In this document: positions 8,891 to 17,700 of the stretch, piece by piece
Layout: each line of letters starts with the position of its first letter
How positions within the stretch are numbered: the first letter of the stretch is position 1
Source: Collimonas arenae
Lineage (GTDB): Bacteria > Pseudomonadota > Gammaproteobacteria > Burkholderiales > Burkholderiaceae_D
Assembly (NCBI RefSeq): GCF_000786695.1
Contig: NZ_CP009962.1
Location: 4,092,001-4,156,000 of the forward strand
Reading direction: 5' to 3'
Length of the DNA: 64,000 nt
The notes under the pieces: generated by a model
Database searches by the model: none
What the model was told of the DNA's origin: nothing
The model's input: only the letters and a program-made list of their open reading frames with translations
Program-made: the position numbers and the translations under genes

Positions 8891-11800
8891 ATGAATATAT
8901 CGCGTCCCTTTATTGAACGGCCGATCGCCACGACGCTGCTGACCATCGGCGTGGCGCTGGCCGGCATGGTGGCATTCAGGCTGTTGCCGGTATCTCCCCT
9001 GCCGCAGGTCGATTTCCCGACCATCTCGATTTCTGCCGGCTTGCCCGGCGCCAGCCCGGAAACCATGGCCGCCACCGTTGCGACGCCGCTGGAGAGGGCG
9101 CTCGGATCGATTGCCGGGGTTACCGAAATGACCTCGTCGAGTTCGCTCAGTTCGACACGCATCACCATGCAGTTCGACCTCAGCCGCGACATCGACGGCG
9201 CCGCCCGTGACGTTCAGGCTGCACTCAACGCCGCGCGCAACCTGCTGCCGACAGGTTTGCCTAGCAATCCTTCCTATCGCAAGGTGAATCCGGCCGATGC
9301 GCCGATCATGATCCTGTCGCTGACCTCTGACAGCATGACGCAAGGCCAGATGTACGACGCCGCCGATACCATCCTGGCGCAAAAGCTGTCGCAGGTAACC
9401 GGCGTCGGCCAGGTCAGCGTCGGCGGCAGTTCGCAGCCGGCGGTGCGGGTCGAGTTGAATCCGACCGCGCTCAATAAATATGGCATCGGCAGCGCGGATG
9501 TGCGTACCGCGATTGCCGCAACCAACGCCAACCGCCCCAAAGGCGTGCTGGAAGACGGCGACAAGAACTGGCAAATCTACGCCAACGACCAGGCCAAGAC
9601 TGCCGCCGAATACATGCCGCTGATCGTCGCCTACCGCAACGGCGCGGCCGTCAGAGTCAGCGATGTCGCCACGGTGATCGATTCGGTGGCCAATGTCCGT
9701 AACGCCGGTTCGGCCAACGGCAAGCCGTCCGTGCTGGTGATCCTGAATCGCCAGCCGGGGGCCAACATCATCGAAACCGTCGACGATGTGCGTGCCCTGC
9801 TGCCGCAGTTACGCGCCTCGATTCCAGCCGCCATCAATCTCGACGTCGTGCTGGACCGAACGCCTACCATTCGCGCATCCTTGCAGGATACCGAAAAGAC
9901 GTTGCTGATGTCGATCGGGCTCGTGATCATGGTGGTGTTCCTGTTCCTGCGTAACGGCCGCGCCACCTTCATTCCCGCGGTGGCAGTGCCGGTATCCCTG
10001 ATCGGCACTTTCGGCGTCATGTACCTGCTCGGCTACAGCCTCGACAACCTGTCCCTGATGGCGCTGACGATCGCCACCGGTTTCGTGGTGGACGATGCAA
10101 TCGTGGTGCTGGAAAATGTCTCCCGCCATATTGAAGCCGGTAAAAAGCCGTTTGCCGCCGCCATGCTTGGTGCCCGGGAAGTCGGTTTTACGGTGCTATC
10201 GATGAGTATCTCGCTGATCGCGGTGTTCATTCCTATTCTCTTGATGGGTGGAATTGTGGGGCGCTTGTTCCGCGAATTTGCGGTCACCTTGTCGGTAGCG
10301 ATCCTGGTCTCGCTGCTGGTGTCGCTGACCACCACGCCAATGATGTGCGCGCGCCTGCTGAAACATGAACCGCACCGCAAACAGGGACGGTTCTTCAATG
10401 CCACCGAACGCGCCTTCGACGCCATGCTCCGCGGTTATGAACGATCGCTGGCGTGGGCGCTGCGTTTTTCGCCACTGATGATGCTCATTTTGTTTGGCAC
10501 CATCGTACTGAATATCTATCTTTACACAGTCATTCCCAAAGGATTTTTCCCACAGCAGGATACCGGCCTGGTGATAGGCGGCATCCAAGGCGACCAGTCG
10601 ATTTCGTTCCAGTCGATGAAGGTCAAGTTGAATGAATTTGTCGATATCGTCCGCAAGGATCCAGATGTGCAGAGCGTGATCGCTTTCACCGGCGGCGGCC
10701 AGAGCAATCGCGGCAACATGTTCATCACGCTCAAGCCGCTGACGCAACGCAAGCTTACCGCCGACAAGGTCATCGCTCGCCTGCGCGGCAAACTCAGCCA
10801 TGTGCCCGGCGCCAACCTGTTCATGCAATCGGTACAGGATATCCGGGTCGGCGGCCGTTCCAGCGACGCCCAGTACCAGTACACCTTGCAAGCCGACGAC
10901 CTCAACGAATTGCGGACCTGGGAACCGAAAATTCGCGATGCCATGACCGCCTTGCCACAGCTGGCTGACGTCAATACCGACCAGCAAGACAAAGGCTTGC
11001 AAACCACGCTTACCATTGATCGTGAAACGGCGATCCGTAGCGGCGTCACACCGCAACTGATCGACTCCACCCTGAACGATTTGTTTGGCCAGCGCCAGGT
11101 ATCGACCATCTACAGCGGCATGAACCAGTATCACGTAGTGATGGAAGCGGCGCCGCAGTACTGGCAAAGCTCGCAAATCCTGCATGACACTTACGTCAGC
11201 ATCCCTGCCAGTACGGCCAATCTGTCGCCCACCACTTCGGCGCTGGGCACACCGCCGGCCCTGACCGCCGGCGGCAAGCTGGCTTCCAATTCCTCGCTGG
11301 CGCTGACTTTGTCGACCTCTGCCGAGCAGCAGATGCCGCTGGCGGCGTTTTCCAGCTTCCAGCCAACCAGCACCTCGCTTGCAGTCAATCACCAGAGCCA
11401 GTTCATCGCCTCTACCATTTCCTTCAATCTGCCGCCTGGCGTGTCGCTGTCTGAAGCAACGCTGGCGATCAACGACACAATGGCGCGGATCGGTGTCCCG
11501 ACCTCGGTGCACGGCAGTTTCCAGGGTACCGCCAACGTATTCCAGTCATCTCTGAACAGCCAGCCGGTGCTGATCCTGACGGCGCTGCTGGCGGTGTATA
11601 TCGTTCTCGGCGTCTTGTATGAAAGCTATGTCCATCCGATCACGATTATCTCGACCCTGCCTTCGGCCGGCGTCGGCGCCCTGCTGGCGCTACTGGCGAC
11701 CGGCACCGATTTCAGCCTGATTGCCTTGATCGGTGTGATCCTGCTGATCGGTATCGTCAAAAAGAACGCCATCATGATGATCGACTTTGCGCTGCATGTA

Positions 11801-12112
11801 GAACGTGAACAGGGGTTATCGCCGCGCGATTCGATTTTCGAAGCCTGCAAACTGCGCTTCCGGCCGATCATGATGACCACCATGGCGGCCATGCTGGGTG
11901 CATTGCCGCTGGCGCTGGGCGCAGGCAACGGCGCCGAACTGCGGCGGCCGCTGGGTATCGCGATCGTCGGCGGCCTGATCATGAGCCAGTTGCTGACCTT
12001 GTACACGACCCCAGTGGTATATCTGTACATGGATCGCTTCCGCCTGTGGAGCAAAGATAAATGGGAGCGGCGCGGCGGCAGGCCGGCGCCGGACGTCGCT
12101 GAAGCGGTGTAA
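8891..12112 (+). CDS. mdtC: MdtC-like RND multidrug efflux pump subunit
   Basis: I start this 1073-residue pump at ATG 8891 ([21 protein letters not shown]). That is the canonical MdtC start and follows the mdtB stop by 7 bp; an in-frame extension into mdtB is rejected. TM4 aspartates ([13 protein letters not shown]) and TM10 lysine ([15 protein letters not shown]) are conserved. A periplasmic insert around residues 775-830 is rich in Ser, Thr and Ala ([22 protein letters not shown]) and is longer than in the E. coli protein, which explains the extra length. It is the likely partner of MdtB in a mixed trimer with the adaptor encoded at 4277. Confidence 0.95.
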   Translation: MNISRPFIERPIATTLLTIGVALAGMVAFRLLPVSPLPQVDFPTISISAGLPGASPETMAATVATPLERALGSIAGVTEMTSSSSLSSTRITMQFDLSRDIDGAARDVQAALNAARNLLPTGLPSNPSYRKVNPADAPIMILSLTSDSMTQGQMYDAADTILAQKLSQVTGVGQVSVGGSSQPAVRVELNPTALNKYGIGSADVRTAIAATNANRPKGVLEDGDKNWQIYANDQAKTAAEYMPLIVAYRNGAAVRVSDVATVIDSVANVRNAGSANGKPSVLVILNRQPGANIIETVDDVRALLPQLRASIPAAINLDVVLDRTPTIRASLQDTEKTLLMSIGLVIMVVFLFLRNGRATFIPAVAVPVSLIGTFGVMYLLGYSLDNLSLMALTIATGFVVDDAIVVLENVSRHIEAGKKPFAAAMLGAREVGFTVLSMSISLIAVFIPILLMGGIVGRLFREFAVTLSVAILVSLLVSLTTTPMMCARLLKHEPHRKQGRFFNATERAFDAMLRGYERSLAWALRFSPLMMLILFGTIVLNIYLYTVIPKGFFPQQDTGLVIGGIQGDQSISFQSMKVKLNEFVDIVRKDPDVQSVIAFTGGGQSNRGNMFITLKPLTQRKLTADKVIARLRGKLSHVPGANLFMQSVQDIRVGGRSSDAQYQYTLQADDLNELRTWEPKIRDAMTALPQLADVNTDQQDKGLQTTLTIDRETAIRSGVTPQLIDSTLNDLFGQRQVSTIYSGMNQYHVVMEAAPQYWQSSQILHDTYVSIPASTANLSPTTSALGTPPALTAGGKLASNSSLALTLSTSAEQQMPLAAFSSFQPTSTSLAVNHQSQFIASTISFNLPPGVSLSEATLAINDTMARIGVPTSVHGSFQGTANVFQSSLNSQPVLILTALLAVYIVLGVLYESYVHPITIISTLPSAGVGALLALLATGTDFSLIALIGVILLIGIVKKNAIMMIDFALHVEREQGLSPRDSIFEACKLRFRPIMMTTMAAMLGALPLALGAGNGAELRRPLGIAIVGGLIMSQLLTLYTTPVVYLYMDRFRLWSKDKWERRGGRPAPDVAEAV

Positions 12113-12147
12113 GCCAAAGACACGACAAGACAATCAATGGATCTGAC

Positions 12148-13665
12148 ATGAATCACTCGCATACCCACACGCACATGCAAGCACCCAAGCATAAAACCCT
12201 GTTGGCGGCGGCCGCCGCGGCGCTGTTGTTAAGCGCCTGCGCAGTCGGGCCGGACTATATCCGTCCGGCCACCGTTGCTCCGATCGCGTTCAAGGAAAAC
12301 AAGGATTGGAAGACCGCCACGCCGAAAGACCAGGAACTGCATGGAAAATGGTGGGAAATCTATCAGGATCCGCAGCTCAACGCCTTGGTGGAACAGGTCA
12401 ACATATCCAATCAGAACCTGGCGCAGTCGGAAGCCCAATTCCGCCAGGCGGCAGCCCTGGTCCAGTCGGCCAGAGCAGCTTACCTGCCGACGGTATCGGC
12501 CAGCGTTTCCGCCACCCGTTCAGGTGGCAGCCGCAACAGTGCCGGCAGTACAACAGGTAGCAGCAGCTCTGTAGGGAACAGTTTCTCGCTCGGCCCGAGC
12601 GTCAGTTGGGAACCCGATCTGTGGGGTCGCATCAGCCGTACTGTGGAAGCCAACCAGGCGTCGGCGCAAGCCAGCGCGGCCGATTTGCAAGTGGCCAGGC
12701 TCAGCGCCCAATCCACACTGGCGCAAGACTACCTGCAGCTACGGGTACTGGACTTGCAACAGACTTTGCTCAACGATACGGTGGAGGCCTATCAGAAATC
12801 GCTGCAACTTGCCCAGAACCAGTATGCGGTTGGCGTTGCCGCGCAATCCGATGTCATCCAGGCGCAAACCCAGCTCAAAGGTGCGCAGGCCCAAGCCTTG
12901 GACAACGGTGTGTTGCGAGCGCAACTGGAACACGCCATCGCGTTGCTGACCGGCCAGCCGGCCTCTACGTTCTCGATTACGCCAGCGCCGCTGATCGCAG
13001 TGCTACCGGATATCCCGGTCGGCGTGCCGTCGACGCTACTGGAACGGCGGCCAGATGTCAGTGCAGCCGAGCGCCAGGCAGCCGCAGCAAATGCTCAAAT
13101 CGGCGTTGCCAAGGCAGCGTATTTTCCCAACCTGACCCTGGCAGCGTCCGGCGGCTTTCAAAGCAGCAGTTTCGCCAACTGGCTGACAGTACCCAACCGC
13201 ATCTGGTCGCTCGGACCGACACTTGCGGCCACGCTGTTTGACGGCGGTGCGCGACGCGCTCAAAGCGATCAGGCGATTGCTGCCTACGACGCCAATGTCG
13301 CGGCATACAGGCAAGCGGTGCTGACCAGCTTTCAGGAAGTTGAAGATAACCTGGCGGCATTGCGGATTCTGGAGCAAGAGGCTGCTGTGCAAGGCGAGAC
13401 TGTAAAATTCGCCCATCACGCCGCCGAACTGATCCTGAACCAGTACAAGGCTGGTACCGTCAGCTACAGCAATGTCGTGACAGCGCAGGCGACTGCGTTT
13501 AACGCAGACCTGTCGGCGTTGAATATTCAAAACCGGCGCTTTGCCGCCAGCGTACAGCTGATCAAGGCGCTCGGCGGCGGTTGGGACCAGGCTGAACTGC
13601 CTAACAACGCCACACTCAACGATCGCGATGCCAGCAGCGCTGCCAAGGCGACGGTAAAGCAGTAG
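12148..13665 (+). CDS. OprM/NodT-type outer membrane efflux lipoprotein
   Basis: This 505-residue protein should form the trimeric outer-membrane channel of the efflux system. A signal sequence with the lipobox LLLSAC is followed by AVGPDYIRP, the classic NodT-family opening. Two homologous TolC-like halves are visible, each with long amphipathic helices (LAQSEAQFRQAAALVQSARAAYLP and YQKSLQLAQNQYAVGVAAQSDV-type segments). The second half has LLERRPDVSAAERQAAAANAQIGVAKAAYFP. The start is either ATG 12148, which gives a His/Thr-rich leader, or ATG 12175 (MQAPKHK). It closes the mdtABC-like operon, 35 bp after mdtC. Confidence 0.93.
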   Translation: MNHSHTHTHMQAPKHKTLLAAAAAALLLSACAVGPDYIRPATVAPIAFKENKDWKTATPKDQELHGKWWEIYQDPQLNALVEQVNISNQNLAQSEAQFRQAAALVQSARAAYLPTVSASVSATRSGGSRNSAGSTTGSSSSVGNSFSLGPSVSWEPDLWGRISRTVEANQASAQASAADLQVARLSAQSTLAQDYLQLRVLDLQQTLLNDTVEAYQKSLQLAQNQYAVGVAAQSDVIQAQTQLKGAQAQALDNGVLRAQLEHAIALLTGQPASTFSITPAPLIAVLPDIPVGVPSTLLERRPDVSAAERQAAAANAQIGVAKAAYFPNLTLAASGGFQSSSFANWLTVPNRIWSLGPTLAATLFDGGARRAQSDQAIAAYDANVAAYRQAVLTSFQEVEDNLAALRILEQEAAVQGETVKFAHHAAELILNQYKAGTVSYSNVVTAQATAFNADLSALNIQNRRFAASVQLIKALGGGWDQAELPNNATLNDRDASSAAKATVKQ

Positions 13666-13723
13666 ACGGTGCAGCTCAGTCTATCAAACTGGTAAAAGCG
13701 ATATAGCACACGGGAGAAAAAAA

Positions 13724-14155
13724 ATGAACTTCGGCTCAAGCTGGCAGCTATTTGCTCTTGGCTCTGCATTTTTCGCCGGTCTGACGGCAATCTTCGGCAA
13801 GTTCGGCGTGACCGGCATGAATTCGAACTTCGCCACCTTCATTCGCACCGTGATCATCCTGTTCGTGATCGCCGGCATCGTCACCTTGCGTGACGAATGG
13901 CAGAAGCCGACGCTGGTCGGTGCTTCCAACTGGCTGTTCCTGGTCTTGTCGGCTATCGCTACCGGCCTGTCCTGGCTGTGCTATTACCACGCATTGCAAA
14001 TCGGCCCCATTTCAAAGGTGGCGCCGATCGACAAACTGAGCGTCGCCTTTGCCATCGTGCTCGGCCTGTTGTTCGCCGGTGAGCAGCTGACCTGGCCAGT
14101 AGCCATAGGCGGCTCGCTGATCGTCGCCGGCTCGGTGGTGATTATCGCTTTTTAA
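13724..14155 (+). CDS. single-domain EamA/DMT membrane protein
   Basis: This 143-residue protein has about five hydrophobic helices and matches one EamA unit rather than the usual two of drug/metabolite transporters. Conserved features include an N-terminal FALGSAFFAGLTAIFGKFGV and the end KVAPIDKLSVAFAIVLGLLFAGEQLTWP-type motif with glutamate before a last helix. A strong purine run (GGGAGAAAAAAA) precedes the ATG. Proteins of this size must pair to form a transporter, but no second half is adjacent. The substrate is unknown. It lies 58 bp after the efflux operon and could be co-transcribed. Confidence 0.8.
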   Translation: MNFGSSWQLFALGSAFFAGLTAIFGKFGVTGMNSNFATFIRTVIILFVIAGIVTLRDEWQKPTLVGASNWLFLVLSAIATGLSWLCYYHALQIGPISKVAPIDKLSVAFAIVLGLLFAGEQLTWPVAIGGSLIVAGSVVIIAF

Positions 14156-14201
14156 CTGCGTTTTAACTGCGTGTTAATCGCTTGTTAATTGCGTTTTAGC
14201 G
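14147..14201. repeat. five degenerate 11-bp repeats at the EamA gene 3' end
   Basis: Units of 11 bp at 14147, 14158, 14169, 14180 and 14191 all have the form GC(G/T)(T)nTTAA(C/T)(T/C), for example GCGTTTTAACT, GCGTGTTAATC and GCTTGTTAATT. The first unit contains the stop codon. The phase of one helical turn puts the AT-rich parts on one face of the DNA. It lies between two convergent genes. No function is known to me. Confidence 0.7.
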
Positions 14202-14228
14202 CAATCCGGGATCCACACCGATTCCGGT

Positions 14229-16124
14229 TCATAGCGTCACCAGCATCGTTCCACGCAGCGCATTGCACACCATGATCTGTTCTGCTGCCAGCAGATCCTC
14301 TTTACTCAGCTGCCGCTCCTGAGCATTCCACAGTGGATCGTTCAATACAACGCTGCGCATCACGCCAGGCAACGCACCTGATGTCAGCGGCGGCGTGTAC
14401 CAGCGCCCATCGAGTTTAAGAAACACGCTGCTACGGCCGCCTTCGGTCAGCTCGCCTTCCTGATTGAAAAACAGCATATCGAAGGCCCCCTGCCGTTGCG
14501 CGGATTGCCAGGCTTGATCGTAACTCTGGCGCACGGTAGTTTTGTGCCTCAAGAACAAGTCGTCTTTCTGCGTAGGCGTATCTGCAATCAATAGCCTGAC
14601 CGGCATATCGAGCTCGGCGAGGCTCGCGCTTTCGACGCCATAATCGCCATTTGCCGACAAGTTCAAGCGTAAGCGGTGGGCACCGGCTGCAAGACTTGCA
14701 CAGTGCTTCTGCAAAATACGGCGCATCCCTGGCTCGTCACAAGGAATACCAAAGTAGACGGCGGACTCCTGCAAGCGCCGCAGATGTAAATCCAGATGAC
14801 GGCAACCGTCGACACTGGTCGCATACATGGTTTCAAACAAGGAAAAATCGCCCGACAACCCCGTCAGGAATTTCGCTTTCAATGCACATTCTGCATATTC
14901 TTCGGCCGCCACGCTGTCGTGCACAATACCGGCGCCTACACCCATTTCGCCACGCCGGATGGCTGCGCCATGCTGGCCCTGCGGTGCGGGCGGCGCAAGC
15001 CACAGCGTGCGGATCGGCACCGACAGGCAGAAATCGCCGAACTGCCGCCCTGCCGGTTCCGCATCGAACCAGCCGATCGCTCCGGTATACAGACCACGCG
15101 GATCCGGCTCCAGCTCCTGGATGATTTGCATGGTGCGGTGCTTGGGTGCGCCAGTAATCGAGCCACAAGGATAGAGCGCCTGGATCACGGCACTGAGACT
15201 GACATCGTCCCGTACTTGCGCTTGCACCGTGGAAGTCATTTGCAGCACGGTATTGAATTGGGTTACCTCAAACAATTTCGGCACGCGCACCGAACCGGGA
15301 ACAGCAATGCGTCCCAGATCGTTACGCAGCAAATCCACGATCATCAGGTTTTCCGCCAGGTTCTTCGGATCTGCTGCGAGCGCTTGGGCAGCTGCGCGAT
15401 CCTGCTGTGCATCGCCGCTGGCGGCGGCGGTGCCCTTCATCGGGCGCGCCGTCAGCAAGCCATCGGCATGCCGCACAAAGAGTTCGGGCGACAGCGACAA
15501 CACCATCGCGCCGTCAGCCAACTGGATCAAGCCGCCGTAAGGCACCGGCTGCCTGGCCCTGAGTTGCCGGAACAGCGAAACCGGACTGCCGTAGACGTCG
15601 AAGCGCAAGCGGTAAGTGTAGTTGACCTGATAGGTATCGCCAGCCTCAATGTAGGCGTGAATTTTTGCGATAGCCTCGGCAAACTGCCCGGCGCTGACAT
15701 TCGGCTGCAAATTGGCGATACCAGCGCAGCTGCTCGCTTCAGCGTCAGCGGCTTCACGCTGCGCCAGCCAGGCATCCACTTCGGCATCGCTGCATAAGCG
15801 ACAATCCTTGAACAATAAAATCTGGGCCAGCGGCGGCTGTGATGTTTTTCCCCGCGCTTGTTGCGACGTTTGTTCCGGCTGCTGCAGCGATATCTGCTGC
15901 AGCCCAAGTCCCAGCTCATAGGTAAACAAGGTCACTGCGTGCAAGCCATCGCACAACGCCTGCTGCATCTGTTCCATCAGCAAAGGCAACTGGTCCGCTG
16001 CAAAACACTGCAGGCTACGGACGTGACCGGTGTAGAGGCGAGAGGAGAGAGAGTTCGCCGCCACGGTGCTGCGGTCGTCCAGCAATGCGAAACATTCGGT
16101 CGGTGAGTGAGACGTGTTGATCAT
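14229..16124 (-). CDS. pabB: PabB-PabC fusion: aminodeoxychorismate synthase component I and lyase
   Basis: This 631-residue fused enzyme covers two steps of 4-aminobenzoate synthesis for folate. The N-terminal part (about 1-390) is the chorismate-binding PabB domain with RPMKGTAAASGD (the lysine of the PIKGT-type motif), IVDLLRNDLGRIA and YPCGSITGAPKHRTMQIIQELE. The C-terminal part (about 400-631) is a PLP-dependent PabC-type aminodeoxychorismate lyase with LFLRHKTTVRQSYDQAW, whose lysine should hold PLP, and GALPGVMR near the end. I take ATG 16124 (MINTSHSPTECFALLDD). An in-frame ATG at 16169 with weak AGGT in front would add 15 residues. Such fusions are common in beta-proteobacteria. The PabA glutaminase is not in the window. 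Confidence 0.9.
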   Translation of the reverse strand: MINTSHSPTECFALLDDRSTVAANSLSSRLYTGHVRSLQCFAADQLPLLMEQMQQALCDGLHAVTLFTYELGLGLQQISLQQPEQTSQQARGKTSQPPLAQILLFKDCRLCSDAEVDAWLAQREAADAEASSCAGIANLQPNVSAGQFAEAIAKIHAYIEAGDTYQVNYTYRLRFDVYGSPVSLFRQLRARQPVPYGGLIQLADGAMVLSLSPELFVRHADGLLTARPMKGTAAASGDAQQDRAAAQALAADPKNLAENLMIVDLLRNDLGRIAVPGSVRVPKLFEVTQFNTVLQMTSTVQAQVRDDVSLSAVIQALYPCGSITGAPKHRTMQIIQELEPDPRGLYTGAIGWFDAEPAGRQFGDFCLSVPIRTLWLAPPAPQGQHGAAIRRGEMGVGAGIVHDSVAAEEYAECALKAKFLTGLSGDFSLFETMYATSVDGCRHLDLHLRRLQESAVYFGIPCDEPGMRRILQKHCASLAAGAHRLRLNLSANGDYGVESASLAELDMPVRLLIADTPTQKDDLFLRHKTTVRQSYDQAWQSAQRQGAFDMLFFNQEGELTEGGRSSVFLKLDGRWYTPPLTSGALPGVMRSVVLNDPLWNAQERQLSKEDLLAAEQIMVCNALRGTMLVTL

Positions 16125-16291
16125 GATTTTTGCAAAAAAGCCACAGGCAGCGAATACGACAGCCTGCATGCTACCTGATCGGAAGCCTATTGGTTAAAAC
16201 GATATAATTATGCTCTTTGTCAGCGCAACCGATAACCTGCGGCTTTTGCTTGCCGTGGCGACATTATTTGCAACACTCACGTCCCCACTCC

Positions 16292-17686
16292 ATGGCTATA
16301 TCCCGCGTCTTCCTCACCCCGCTGATTGTGGCTTGCGCCCTGTTCATGGAAAACATGGACTCCACCGTGATCGCTACCTCGCTGCCGATGATGGCGCATG
16401 ACATGGGAGAAAGCCCGATCGCACTCAAGCTGGCGATGACATCGTATCTGGTGAGCCTGGCGGTATTTATCCCGATCAGCGGCTGGATGGCCGACCGTTT
16501 CGGCGCACGCACCGTATTCCGCAGCGCCATCGGCGTTTTCATGCTGGGTTCGATCCTGTGCGGCATGTCGAACACGCTGGCAGAATTCGTCGCAGCCCGC
16601 TTCCTGCAAGGGATAGGCGGCGCCATGATGGTGCCGGTCGGCCGCCTGGTGATCTTGCGCACCACGTCCAAGGCAGAGCTGGTGCGCGCCCTCAGCTACC
16701 TGACCATCCCTGCATTGCTGGGACCTGTCATCGGACCGCCTCTGGGCGGTTTCATCACCACCTATTTCCACTGGCGCTGGATCTTTTTCATCAATGTGCC
16801 GATCAGCATTCTCGGCATCTATCTGGCGACACGCTATATCGAAAACCTGCGCAGCGACGATACCGTGCCGCTCGATTTTGTCGGTTTTCTTTTGTCTGCC
16901 GTAGGTTGCTCGACATTGATGTTCGGGCTGGCCAGCGCCGGCCGTCATCTGGTCGCCGGCGACGTTTCACTGGTGTGCGTGATTGCCGGCAGCGTGAGCT
17001 TGCTGGCCTATGTATGGCACGCATTCCGCACCCCGTATCCACTGATCAACCTGCGGTTGTTGAAGATTCCGACGCTGCGCATGAATGTCTACGGCGGATC
17101 GCTGTTCCGTATCGGCGTCGGCGCTTTGCCTTTCCTGCTTCCGCTGTTATTCCAGCTCGGCTTCGGCCTGACGCCGTTCCAATCCGGCTTGCTCACCTGC
17201 GCTTCCGCGGCTGGTGCTATCTTCGTCAAAACCATGACCACGAAGGTACTAAGACGGTTCGGCTTCAGGAGTGTGCTGGTGTACAACACCTTACTGGGCG
17301 CGTTGTCGATGGCGGCCTTTGGCGTTCTGAAAGCTGACACTTCGCACATCGTCATCATCCTGATGCTGTTGCTGGGCGGTTGCGTGCGGTCAATGCAATT
17401 TACCAGTCTGAATGCGATCGCCTACGCAGAAATCGACCAGCAGCAGATGAGCCAGGCTACCAGCCTGACCAGCGTCGCCCAGCAACTGGCGATCGGCCTG
17501 GGAGTGACCGTCGGTGGCTATGCGCTGCAGATGTCGAATCAGTTGCAGGGACATGCGACTATCGTCAGCGCAGATTTCTGGCCGGCCTTTTTACTGATTG
17601 CGCTGATTGCCATGGCTTCGCTGCCGTTTGCCTTGAAACTGCAGCCAGACGCCGGCGCCGAGATGTCCGGCCGCCGCGCTGGATAA
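16292..17686 (+). CDS. MFS exporter, DHA2 (EmrB/QacA-like) type
   Basis: This 464-residue protein starts MAISRVFLTPLIVACALFMENMD, with the MDSTVIATSLPMMAHDMG motif C region of DHA2 drug:proton antiporters in the first helix and the GWMADRFGARTVF loop between helices 2 and 3. Motif GPVIGPPLGGF is the antiporter motif of helix 5. I prefer ATG 16292. Upstream in-frame starts are TTG codons with no ribosome site and add a non-hydrophobic leader. The gene converges on tamB with only 14 bp between stops and no visible terminator. It likely exports a hydrophobic compound; the substrate is unknown. Confidence 0.88.
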   Translation: MAISRVFLTPLIVACALFMENMDSTVIATSLPMMAHDMGESPIALKLAMTSYLVSLAVFIPISGWMADRFGARTVFRSAIGVFMLGSILCGMSNTLAEFVAARFLQGIGGAMMVPVGRLVILRTTSKAELVRALSYLTIPALLGPVIGPPLGGFITTYFHWRWIFFINVPISILGIYLATRYIENLRSDDTVPLDFVGFLLSAVGCSTLMFGLASAGRHLVAGDVSLVCVIAGSVSLLAYVWHAFRTPYPLINLRLLKIPTLRMNVYGGSLFRIGVGALPFLLPLLFQLGFGLTPFQSGLLTCASAAGAIFVKTMTTKVLRRFGFRSVLVYNTLLGALSMAAFGVLKADTSHIVIILMLLLGGCVRSMQFTSLNAIAYAEIDQQQMSQATSLTSVAQQLAIGLGVTVGGYALQMSNQLQGHATIVSADFWPAFLLIALIAMASLPFALKLQPDAGAEMSGRRAG

Positions 17687-17700
17687 ATGCTATACCGCGC

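Noticed and set aside
14796..15797. 333-residue frame opposite pabB-pabC
   Set aside because: Antisense shadow of a gene with clear catalytic motifs.
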